This document shows positions 1-5,117 of a stretch of 5,117 nucleotides of DNA, in pieces. The stretch is from an uncultured Oscillospiraceae bacterium. Lineage in GTDB: Bacteria > Bacillota > Clostridia > Oscillospirales > Acutalibacteraceae. The stretch lies in assembly GCA_910588935.1 (NCBI GenBank), contig CAJUSM010000095.1, forward strand, positions 1-5,117, in the 5' to 3' direction. The position numbers and the translations under genes were made by a program. Each line of letters opens with the position of its first letter. Position 1 is the stretch's first letter. Under the pieces are notes generated by a model. It was given only the letters and a program-made list of their open reading frames with translations. It searched no databases and was not told where the DNA came from.

Positions 1-147
1 GGGGACCGTTCTGACCCGACCGAGCCGGCAGGCGAGACCCCATCAATCACAAATACTATGTCGGGATGAAATCCCGACAATCCTGCAACCTAACGATATG
101 TTTCCACTTCCCCTCATAAAATCCTCGTTTTGGACACTCCCAAGATA
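1..147. other. Left flank of the IS relic, no supportable gene
   Basis: No gene can be supported here. One + frame is open from the window edge to a TGA at 67-69 (22 residues, rich in Thr, Pro and Glu). Another + frame is open from position 2 to a TAA just inside the IS end. Both are too short to recognise, and neither shows a domain. The first could be the last residues of a gene cut by the window edge. The only clear structure is the palindrome at 59-79. The 8-10 bases next to the IS end do not recur on the right side, so no target-site duplication is visible. Confidence 0.5.
59..79. repeat. Perfect 9-3-9 inverted repeat (hairpin or operator-like)
   Basis: The arms TGTCGGGAT (59-67) and ATCCCGACA (71-79) are exact reverse complements around GAA. 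The stem would be stable for its length. No T-run follows on either strand (AATCCTGC on +, AGTATTTG on -), so it is not a standard intrinsic terminator. It could be an operator, a small REP-like palindrome, or the end of an older mobile sequence. The sequence does not decide between these. Confidence 0.6.
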
Positions 148-151
148 CAGG

Positions 152-171
152 GAGGCGTCCGTCTCATAAAA
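152..171 (+). repeat. Left terminal inverted repeat of the ISAs1 relic
   Basis: The segment GAGGCGTCCGTCTCATAAAA matches the reverse complement of 1111-1130 at 16 of 20 positions. Similarity continues inward with one A inserted (AGTGA on the left, AGCGA on the right). It lies about 30 bases before the transposase start, a normal spacing for a left IS end. Confidence 0.75.
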
Positions 172-200
172 AAGTGATATAAAGATGCAGGGTGAAGGGA

Positions 201-1118
201 ATGGAAGACATCCTGGCCAGGATGTCAGAAATAGAAGATAAGCGGCATCCAAGTTATGCAAAATATCCGCTGGCGGACATATTATTTTTTATCGTACCGT
301 GTGCGGTGTTGTGCGGGTTGGATATATCGGGAGGGGTAATCGCTATGGATGGAAAGGCCATACGCAGCACGGCGAAACCCAGCAAACCTCACAGCGCCCT
401 GCAAATTCGTAGCGCTTATGTGACCGGCAGCGGGGTAATTCTGGCGCAAGAAGCCATTCATGAGAAAACCAACAGGATACCGGTATTTCAGGAAATAGTC
501 AACTGCCTGGATGTGGAGGGCAAGACGGTTACTGCGGATGCGACGCATTGCTAGCGGGAGACATACCGCAAAGCGCTACAGCACAAGGGAGACTATTTGT
601 TTGGCTTGAAAGAAAACCAGCCGCCTTTTTGGAGGATGTCCGCCTGTTCTTTAAGGGAACTGAGGAGGAAGACTTGGACAGCTTGCAGACTATGGAAAAG
701 AATGCGGGACAGCTTGAAAAGAGAACTGCCGTAAAATCAGAGTGAAAGAGCACAAATGGCCTGGTTTGCGTTCAGTTTTCTCTATTGAACGAAGTATGGA
801 AATTCGCGGGCATTTCAGTGGGCAGACCAACTATTTCATTTCCAGTCGAGATGTCTCTGCAAGGCAGCTGATGGGGCTTGCCCGGGAACATGGGAAAATT
901 GAGTCCATGCACTGGCTTTTGAATGTGATTTTTTCGGAAGACGATTGCCGTTTTCTGAGCGAAAACACCAACCGTACCATAAGCGCTTTACGTAAATCCG
1001 CACTGGCTGTCCATAAAAACTTCATTGCTAGTCATCATAAGAAAGTTCCATAAAGGCCCATATATTCTCGGCACTTTTGTACTCTGCGCTCTTCCTCTCT
1101 ATCCTTCGCTTTTTATGT
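201..1118 (+). pseudogene. ISAs1-family DDE transposase pseudogene, multiply disrupted
   Basis: Translation in successive frames gives a recognisable ISAs1 transposase. The N-terminal motif YPLADILF-CAVLCG comes first, then AMDGK with the first catalytic Asp (348-350), then the second Asp in TADATHC (537-539), then GDYLFGLKENQ, KEHKWPGLRSVFSIER, KIESMHWLL and SEDDCRFLSENT. Lesions in order: a loss of about 70-80 codons near 318-338, joining CGLD directly to the segment before AMDGK; TAG at 552-554, where CAG is likely ancestral; loss of one T in the run 626-630; loss of one T near 727, perhaps with a small deletion just after; GGG at 892-894 where the family usually has Trp in REHWKIE; loss of one A near 1041-1045; and loss of the stop at 1116-1118. 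After the last shift the C-terminus reads SIKAHIFSALL, as expected. ATG 201 is the likely start; GTG 192 is possible. The identity is sure and the exact ancestral sequence is inferred. Confidence 0.92.
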
Positions 1119-1130
1119 GACGGGCGTGTC
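1111..1130 (-). repeat. Right terminal inverted repeat of the ISAs1 relic
   Basis: The segment TTTTATGTGACGGGCGTGTC is the inverted partner of 152-171. In the left copy the equivalent triplet reads TGA on the complementary strand. In the transposase frame this would be the stop codon, directly after a Leu-rich C-terminus. In the right copy it is TGT (1116-1118), so the frame runs on to TAA at 1170-1172. The stop therefore seems to have been embedded in the repeat and lost by one substitution. Confidence 0.72.
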
Positions 1131-1155
1131 ATACTACAAAGAGTAGTTGCAATAT

Positions 1156-1183
1156 TTGAAATCTTGTGGTAAGATTTTACTAT
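1156..1183 (+). promoter_or_regulatory. Candidate sigma-70-type promoter with operator-like repeat
   Basis: TTGAAA (1156-1161) and TACTAT (1178-1183) are separated by 16 bases and resemble -35 and -10 boxes. A perfect 7-base inverted repeat, AAATCTT (1159-1165) and AAGATTT (1171-1177), fills the spacer, where a repressor could block RNA polymerase. A second palindrome, GGATATATCC (1194-1203), lies near the expected start of transcription. This would leave a leader of about 235 bases before the hydrolase. The call rests on sequence resemblance in an AT-rich stretch and may be chance. Confidence 0.35.
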
Positions 1184-1193
1184 ATGCCAAATG

Positions 1194-1203
1194 GGATATA
1201 TCC
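1194..1203. repeat. 10-base perfect palindrome, possible operator
   Basis: GGATATATCC equals its own reverse complement and sits 10 bases after the candidate -10 box. Its placement suits a repressor site, but a 10-base AT-rich palindrome can occur by chance. Confidence 0.25.
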
Positions 1204-1310
1204 ATCGCTAGGAAGACTATCGGAGGCTTTCACTTGCAGTACCTGCAGTTCTGGGATAACTTGGGAAATAGAATGGCTGCAACCAGTTTATAGGTCCTAC
1301 ACAGAGCTAA

Positions 1311-1433
1311 GTGGATGAAGATAGAGTACAGGCTTCTGGTAAGGAATGGGTTAACAGTGCGGGTATGGGCTGCCTTACTCCGTATCTAAATATTTTTGAT
1401 GAAAAATTACCTGTATGTAAAGGAGAAAAATGA
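1311..1433 (+). CDS. Short ORF overlapping the hydrolase start, possible gene remnant
   Basis: A 40-codon reading frame starts at GTG 1311, directly after an in-frame TAA (1308-1310). It ends at TGA 1431-1433, inside the overlapping ATG codons of the hydrolase, a layout typical of translationally coupled operon genes. Its composition looks protein-like (VDEDRVQASGKEW near the start, LNIFDEKLPVC near the end), but I do not recognise it. No clear ribosome binding site precedes GTG 1311. It could be the C-terminal stub of a degraded upstream operon partner, a leader peptide, or simply a chance frame. Confidence that it is translated is low. Confidence 0.15.
   Translation: MDEDRVQASGKEWVNSAGMGCLTPYLNIFDEKLPVCKGEK
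1419..1425 (+). promoter_or_regulatory. Ribosome binding site of the nucleoside hydrolase
   Basis: AAAGGAG is a strong Shine-Dalgarno sequence. It lies only 4 bases before ATG 1430 but 7 bases before the adjacent ATG 1433. The second ATG is therefore the better-spaced start, and the protein may lack the first Met. Confidence 0.8.
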
Positions 1434-2347
1434 TGACGAATGAACAAAGATTAAAAAATCTGGCCGCGCCTGTTGGCCCAGTAGATGTGGTGCTAGATAC
1501 GGATGCTTATAACGAGATTGATGACCAGTTTGCTATTGCTTATCTGCTGCTTTCTAAAGAGAAGCTGACCACCAAGGCCCTCTATGCCGCACCATTTTTT
1601 AATGAGAAATCTTCTGGCCCAGAGGATGGAATGGAAAAAAGTTATGATGAAATTTTTAAGATATTAAATTTAGTTAGAGAGAAGGTTCCAGTGTACAAGG
1701 GATCACCCCGATATCTGCCGGATGAGAAAACCCCGGTAGAATCAGCGGCAGCGGTAGACCTAGCTACGCGGGCAAAAAGTTATTCGCTGGAAAATCCCCT
1801 ATATGTAGTGGCCATCGGCGCAATTACAAACATTGCCTCCGCTATTCTTCTGGAGCCTTTGGTGGCTGAGAACACCGTGGTGGTGTGGCTGGGAGGCAAT
1901 GGGCTCCATTATCATGATACCGAGGAGTTTAATATGATGCAGGACGTTGCGGCAGCCAGGGTGGTAATGGGTAGTGGTGTTCCATTTGTTCAGCTGCCTT
2001 GCATGGGTGTGGTTAGTGGCTTTGCTACCTCTCGCCCAGAGTTGGAGCACTGGCTTACAGGAAAAAATCCTTTAGCGGATTACTTGGCGGCGAACACGAT
2101 TGCGGAGGCGGAAAGCTATGCCGCTGGCACCGCTTGGACTCGAGTGGTGTGGGATGTAACTGCCGTGGCTTGGTTGCTGAATCAGGAGGAGCGGTTTATG
2201 CTTTCCCGTATTCAGCCGGTAGCGCTACCAGCTTATGATCACCATTACAGTCTTTATCCCAACAGTCACCTCATGAGGTATGTATATCATATCAACCGAG
2301 ATGCGCTGTTTACTGATCTGTTTTCCAAGCTTACCGGTAATAGGTAG
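1430..2347 (+). CDS. Nucleoside hydrolase (inosine-uridine preferring family), variant active site
   Basis: This is a cytoplasmic N-ribosyl hydrolase of the IUNH family. Members split a nucleoside or related riboside into free base and ribose for salvage or catabolism. The length, 305 residues, is normal (about 300-330). The N-terminal metal site reads DTDAYNEIDDQFA (residues 23-35) instead of the classical DTDPGxDDA. Also visible are GAITNIA (130-136, the Thr-Asn segment near the metal), EFNMMQDVAAA (167-177, the conserved N-x3-D-x2-A motif) and WDVTAVA (241-247), which replaces the classical HDPxAV. Asp242 can still bind metal, but the His often used as proton donor is Trp241. The segment SGPEDGMEKSYDEI (62-75) also marks a distinct subfamily I associate with Firmicutes. 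No signal peptide or membrane segment is seen. ATG 1430 or 1433 starts it. No transporter or kinase gene flanks it, so the substrate is open. The family is certain; nucleoside as substrate is inferred. Confidence 0.9.
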   Translation: MMTNEQRLKNLAAPVGPVDVVLDTDAYNEIDDQFAIAYLLLSKEKLTTKALYAAPFFNEKSSGPEDGMEKSYDEIFKILNLVREKVPVYKGSPRYLPDEKTPVESAAAVDLATRAKSYSLENPLYVVAIGAITNIASAILLEPLVAENTVVVWLGGNGLHYHDTEEFNMMQDVAAARVVMGSGVPFVQLPCMGVVSGFATSRPELEHWLTGKNPLADYLAANTIAEAESYAAGTAWTRVVWDVTAVAWLLNQEERFMLSRIQPVALPAYDHHYSLYPNSHLMRYVYHINRDALFTDLFSKLTGNR

Positions 2348-2357
2348 CAAAAAGGTA

Positions 2358-2394
2358 AAATAGGAGCCACCCTGTAATGAACTGCCTCCTATTT
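2358..2394. terminator. Bidirectional hairpin terminator between convergent genes
   Basis: Arms AAATAGGAG (2358-2366) and CTCCTATTT (2386-2394) are perfect complements around a 19-base loop. It sits 10 bases after the hydrolase stop and about 65 bases past the permease stop on the other strand. Read on the minus strand, the stem is followed by TACCTTTTT, a proper T-rich tail. On the plus strand only the T's inside the stem help, and GTTGG follows. It is best read as the terminator of the minus-strand permease operon that can also slow + strand transcripts. Confidence 0.6.
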
Positions 2395-2400
2395 GTTGGA

Positions 2401-2415
2401 CAGTATGGTATACTG
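2401..2415. repeat. Small 6-3-6 palindrome
   Basis: CAGTAT (2401-2406) and ATACTG (2410-2415) are exact complements around GGT. It lies in the roughly 110-base gap between the two convergent stops, where no promoter for a neighbouring gene is expected. It may be part of the 3' untranslated end of the permease message, or chance. Confidence 0.3.
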
Positions 2416-2460
2416 AATAACAAGTGGAATGCGGTTCAATTCTTGAGCGGCTCCTAACTT

Positions 2461-4464
2461 TTATGCTTTCGTATTTAACAACAAAATAGGATCAATTTTC
2501 AAATTCCGGTTTACAAGGATCCTAGCCAGAGCGTACACAACCACCCATATGACAAGAGAGATGGAAATGTAAATCCAGATGGAAATAGGAATTATTTCCT
2601 GTATCGTTCGGTTGCCTTTAATATCCATCATAGCCCAAGGACTGTATTTGCCACTGAAATCGTAGATGCCACCCAATCCCCAGTCCCGCTGGAACTCTCC
2701 TTCCGCGTTTATACCTGTCTCGTCAATCTTCTCATTGGCCTCCTGCACCGCCGCGTCCCCTTGGGCTAGCAGGAACCCAGCAGCAGCGCTGCCTACCAGG
2801 GAGGCGGCCATGGTGACAATCAGAATTCCCGCCATAAGGGACACCCGGCACTGACTCTTGGTCATGCCCATGCTCCGCTCGATAGCGGTGCGCTTTTTCT
2901 CCAGTACCACAAAGAAGTACAACAGCAGCATGATGATCGCCGCCGCAGCCAGCAGGCCCACCAGAAGCAGTAGCAGGGCCGTGTGCTGGGCATCCTCCAG
3001 GCTACCCTTGGCCCGGGAATAGCCCATATCGTCAAAATTGATATTCAGCCGGGCCGCATCGGGCACGGCCTCTGTAAGGGCGGCTATGAATTCCTCCGTG
3101 GTTCCGTTGGGGATCTGGAAAGACGCCAAGCCTCTGCTCATGGGTCCGTAATAGATGATATTATTTTCGTCCGAAGCTCCCACCGATTTGGCTGGAATGA
3201 TGATCATATCGCTGAAGCACAGCTCCTCCGCGCCGTACCGGGAATCGAAGGTGCCCACAATCTCGTATTCCTCTTCCCAGAAGGGCTGATAGAGCTCGCC
3301 CTGGGCGTTTTGCAAGCTCAGGTCTCTGGGTAGTTCGAAATACCCGTTCATGTCCTCATAACCGCCAGTGTATTGGGTGTAGCCATAGAGGGAACACAGC
3401 ATGGAAAGGGTCACTTTTTTCCCTGGCACCAAAGTGCTGATGTTTTTTTGAGAGAAAGCGGAGGAGACCATGCAGAGCTTTGCCCCTGAGTCTAATTCCT
3501 CTTGGGTGATCATTCGGCCTTGGAAGGTGATGTTGTCGTTCCGGTAGCAGGGGAGAAGGTTCCAGTCCGTAACCGCCAGCACCGGGTGGACCAGATTCCG
3601 CATATCCAGCTCTTCAATGAAGTTCAGCCAGTCCTGGCCGTGGTGGCCGGGCTGGTAGAAATCCTCGGTGACCTCCTCCAGCCGCCGGGGCGAGCTGCTG
3701 CCCGCCAGGCCGTCGGCGAAGTAGCCGTTGTCAATGGGGGCGCCGTGGGCATCCACCTGGCTGGAGAAGGGCGCGCCTACCGGCATCAGCTCTTCCCCGT
3801 GAATCTCGCATTCTGTCCTGGCCAGGTAGCCGATGTAAGTTTTTCCCTTCTCCAAGGGAAGGAAACCCTCCTGCTGGTGCTGGCAGACGAAGACCTGCTT
3901 CCCCTTGTCCAGCGCGACCACGTTCTCCACGTAAACCGAGATAGAGTCCCCGCCGTAATCGGTAATATCCTGGTCGAAATTCAGGGTGCCCCGGTAGGGG
4001 ACATCGGTAATCACGGCCATGGCCGAGCTCCCGTTATCGGAGTCTTCCGTCACCTCAAACTCGATCACGTCATATGTATAGTAGCTCCAGTTTCCCGGAT
4101 GCGTGTCGTTGTAATCCGGCATATAGGCCAGGTAATAGGGCCGGTTTTCCGGCTTTTGGATGTAGTTTGCCCCGGGGAAATCCAGGTCGCTGTGGTGGAT
4201 AATGTCCCCATAGTTGAGCTCGATCCGCGACTTGCCGGAAAAGCACTCGTTGGCGGTGGAGATCCGGTCTACGGATTCCCAGGGCTGCTCCACGGTAGCT
4301 ACAGTGGTGTACATGCCCTCCAGGGCCTTCATCTGCTCCCCGCTGCGGTAGAACATGGCCGTACCGAAGACCAGCATGGCTGTGGCTGCAGCCATGAGCA
4401 AAAAGAACAGGATGGCCTTGCCCGGCTTGCGGAAAAGCTGCTTAATACTGTTTTTGATGATCAC
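2461..4464 (-). CDS. FtsX/MacB-like ABC transporter permease, complete
   Basis: An inner-membrane permease of the FtsX-like type, which pairs with an ABC ATPase to drive lipoprotein or peptide export, antimicrobial-peptide resistance or signalling. About 667 residues. One N-terminal helix (about 17-38) follows a basic start with KNSIKQLFRKPGK. A large predicted extracytoplasmic domain of some 450 residues follows, rich in Tyr, Asp and Glu. Then come helices near 496-520, 541-566 and 628-650. The cytoplasmic loop KKRTAIERSMGMTKSQ (523-538) matches the FtsX pattern around a short coupling segment, and the tail DPILLLNTKA also fits the family. I chose GTG 4464 because AGAGGGGG stands 7 bases ahead. 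ATG 4482 is the alternative: it overlaps the upstream TGA (ATGA) and adds six residues. It is downstream partner of the permease at 4479-5117. The large ectodomain is not diagnostic of a substrate. Confidence 0.88.
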   Translation of the reverse strand: MIIKNSIKQLFRKPGKAILFFLLMAAATAMLVFGTAMFYRSGEQMKALEGMYTTVATVEQPWESVDRISTANECFSGKSRIELNYGDIIHHSDLDFPGANYIQKPENRPYYLAYMPDYNDTHPGNWSYYTYDVIEFEVTEDSDNGSSAMAVITDVPYRGTLNFDQDITDYGGDSISVYVENVVALDKGKQVFVCQHQQEGFLPLEKGKTYIGYLARTECEIHGEELMPVGAPFSSQVDAHGAPIDNGYFADGLAGSSSPRRLEEVTEDFYQPGHHGQDWLNFIEELDMRNLVHPVLAVTDWNLLPCYRNDNITFQGRMITQEELDSGAKLCMVSSAFSQKNISTLVPGKKVTLSMLCSLYGYTQYTGGYEDMNGYFELPRDLSLQNAQGELYQPFWEEEYEIVGTFDSRYGAEELCFSDMIIIPAKSVGASDENNIIYYGPMSRGLASFQIPNGTTEEFIAALTEAVPDAARLNINFDDMGYSRAKGSLEDAQHTALLLLLVGLLAAAAIIMLLLYFFVVLEKKRTAIERSMGMTKSQCRVSLMAGILIVTMAASLVGSAAAGFLLAQGDAAVQEANEKIDETGINAEGEFQRDWGLGGIYDFSGKYSPWAMMDIKGNRTIQEIIPISIWIYISISLVIWVVVYALARILVNRNLKIDPILLLNTKA

Positions 4465-4471
4465 GATTTTT

Positions 4472-4479
4472 CCCCCTCT
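4472..4479 (-). promoter_or_regulatory. Ribosome binding site deciding the GTG start of the downstream permease
   Basis: On the minus strand AGAGGGGG lies 7 bases before GTG 4464 and overlaps the end of the upstream permease gene. Its spacing supports GTG 4464. ATG 4482 has only AGGA directly against it, too close to act as a ribosome binding site. Translation may also be coupled to the upstream gene. Confidence 0.6.
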
Positions 4480-5117
4480 CATTCCTGGGACGCCGTGAGC
4501 ATACTCAGGGCGTCGAAGCGCAGCAGCAGGCACAGGGCCGCCAGGTCCCCCACCAAGGCGCAGGCCAAAAAGGCCAGGCAGACCACCAGAGCTGTTCCCG
4601 ACGGGATGCCCAGCAGAAGAATCATTACCGGTAGCACCAGCAGAGAGCCGATGAGCTCCGCCCCCAAAGCTGCCAGCAAGTTTGCCGCCCCAATTAGCCC
4701 CTTGGGCCGGCCCAGAGAGCAGGAGATAGCCATATCCCGCCGGGCCCCCCGGAGCACCAAAAAGATGGAGAGGGTCACCAGGCCTACCACCACCCCGAAG
4801 AAGGGGAAGAGGAAGATCTGGAACTGCTGGATGGTTTCCCCCAGCTTTTCAGCGGTTTTGATAAAGTCCTCATCGTCCATCATGATTGCTGCGCCCTCGG
4901 AGCGGTCGTAATTATCGCCCCACTCGCCGAATTTCTGGATTTTGAAGGGCTGGGTGAAGCCCAGCTCGTCCAGGCTGGCTTTGAAGTCGTTCAGGTTCAT
5001 GGAGTCCGCCAGCTCACCCCCAAAGGAATTGTAGGCAAAGGGGTCTCCGGAATTGGCCTCAAACTGCTCCCGTAGCCACTGGACTGGCACGAACATATCC
5101 GCCGGTTGGCTGGTTTT
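4479..5117 (-). CDS. FtsX-like ABC transporter permease, C-terminal part, runs off the window
   Basis: The frame is open from the right edge to TGA at 4479-4481 (212 residues visible). The Met at 5096 is internal, since seven codons before it are open and the visible part lacks the N-terminal helix of the family. Residues 1 to about 95 are the end of an extracytoplasmic domain (MFVPVQWL, then acidic stretches). Helices follow near 99-122, 142-168 and 172-200. Between the first two lies RGARRDMAISCSLGRPKG (123-140), the cytoplasmic FtsX-type loop, equivalent to KKRTAIERSMGMTKSQ in the downstream gene. The tail ends LSMLTASQE. The stop lies 14 bases before the downstream GTG, or overlaps its alternative ATG, so the two genes form an operon. 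They probably make a heterodimeric permease. The ATPase gene is expected further upstream, outside the window. Family assignment is firm and substrate unknown. Confidence 0.85.
   Translation of the reverse strand, partial: KTSQPADMFVPVQWLREQFEANSGDPFAYNSFGGELADSMNLNDFKASLDELGFTQPFKIQKFGEWGDNYDRSEGAAIMMDDEDFIKTAEKLGETIQQFQIFLFPFFGVVVGLVTLSIFLVLRGARRDMAISCSLGRPKGLIGAANLLAALGAELIGSLLVLPVMILLLGIPSGTALVVCLAFLACALVGDLAALCLLLRFDALSMLTASQE

Larger units (their letters stand above)
148..1134 (+). mobile_element. Degenerate ISAs1-family insertion sequence
   Basis: This is the remnant of an insertion sequence of the ISAs1 (H-repeat-like) family, assigned from the decayed transposase it carries. The ends were placed by imperfect inverted repeats just outside the gene: 152-171 and 1111-1130 match at 16 of 20 positions. 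The left end starts with CAGGG (148-152), the usual kind of terminus for this family. The matching outer bases on the right have decayed, so the right limit is approximate. At just under 1 kb the element is shorter than typical members (about 1.2-1.5 kb), as expected from the internal deletion in its gene. No flanking target duplication is seen. It cannot encode an active transposase and is probably an old insertion. Confidence 0.8.
1135..1429. other. Intergenic region between IS relic and nucleoside hydrolase
   Basis: About 295 bases with no convincing gene. It holds a candidate promoter (1156-1183) with an inverted repeat in its spacer, a perfect 10-base palindrome GGATATATCC (1194-1203), a small 5-3-5 palindrome (TGCAG-TAC-CTGCA, 1235-1247), and a 40-codon ORF overlapping the hydrolase start. 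All three + frames contain stops between 1250 and 1310. The region may be a long 5' leader, or debris of a gene that once preceded the hydrolase. Confidence 0.5.

Noticed and set aside
1..22. GGGGACCGTTCT at the window edge as part of a dispersed GGGGAC-type repeat
   Set aside because: It only loosely resembles repeats I remember from Firmicutes, no inverted partner lies in the window, and the edge cuts any left arm.
43..261. Minus-strand frame of 72 codons across the IS left end
   Set aside because: It spans the inverted repeat and the transposase start, has no recognisable domain and no clear ribosome binding site.
548..1053. Two short + frames (548-745 and 742-1053) as separate small genes
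   Set aside because: Both contain consecutive parts of one ISAs1 transposase and are joined by single-base frameshifts, so they belong to the pseudogene.
742..1053. Possible active transposase produced by programmed frameshifting
   Set aside because: There are three separate shifts, an in-frame TAG, a large deletion in the catalytic N-terminal half and a Trp-to-Gly change. No slippery sequence with a stimulating structure explains them together.
2430..2457. GGTTCAATTC resembling a tRNA T-loop, considered as an attachment site
   Set aside because: The flanking bases do not pair as a T-arm, no acceptor stem or CCA is present, and no integrase or second copy is seen.
4465..4533. Upstream start at ATG 4533 for the complete permease
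   Set aside because: It would overlap the upstream permease by over 50 bases, has no ribosome binding site, and adds residues unlike a permease N-terminus. GTG 4464 has a well-spaced AGAGGGGG.
3502..4911. A 469-codon open frame on the + strand
   Set aside because: It lies antisense to the two permeases, crosses their gene boundary, and its translation is low-complexity and Arg/Val-rich with no domain. The minus-strand frames show clear FtsX features, helices and ribosome binding sites. The open frame follows from GC-rich codon use.

Overview
The window looks like chromosomal accessory DNA from a Clostridia-type Firmicute, plausibly a gut Oscillospiraceae/Lachnospiraceae relative. The grounds are strong AGGAG-type ribosome binding sites, mixed GC content (moderate on the left, clearly GC-rich on the right), an ISAs1-family transposase of the type seen in these bacteria, a Firmicute-style variant nucleoside hydrolase and a tandem pair of large FtsX/MacB-like ABC permeases. 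This taxonomic reading is inference from style, not from a marker gene.

Layout. Positions 1-147 are a left flank with no gene I can support, apart from a perfect 9-3-9 palindrome at 59-79. Positions 148 to about 1134 are a dead insertion sequence of the ISAs1 family. It has imperfect terminal inverted repeats (152-171 and 1111-1130, 16 of 20 matching) around a transposase pseudogene. That pseudogene has an internal deletion of roughly 70-80 codons, an in-frame TAG, three single-base frameshifts, a damaged conserved Trp and a lost stop codon. Positions 1135-1429 are an intergenic region with a candidate promoter, small palindromes and a short ORF that overlaps the next start. Positions 1430-2347 (+) hold an intact inosine-uridine-type nucleoside hydrolase with a variant metal-site motif and Trp instead of the usual His next to the last metal-binding Asp.

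A hairpin at 2358-2394 lies between the hydrolase and the convergent minus-strand operon and can serve as a terminator for both, better for the minus strand. Positions 2461-4464 (-) hold a complete four-helix FtsX-like permease of about 667 residues. Positions 4479-5117 (-) hold the C-terminal part of a second permease of the same architecture, running off the right edge. The two are almost certainly co-transcribed and probably form the heterodimeric membrane part of one ABC system; its ATPase is not in the window.

The three blocks (IS relic, hydrolase, permease operon) show no clear functional link. I found no CRISPR, tRNA, rRNA or convincing new defence or mobile system. The most useful observations are the recovered IS boundaries with the stop codon embedded in the right terminal repeat, the variant hydrolase active site, and the coupled permease pair.
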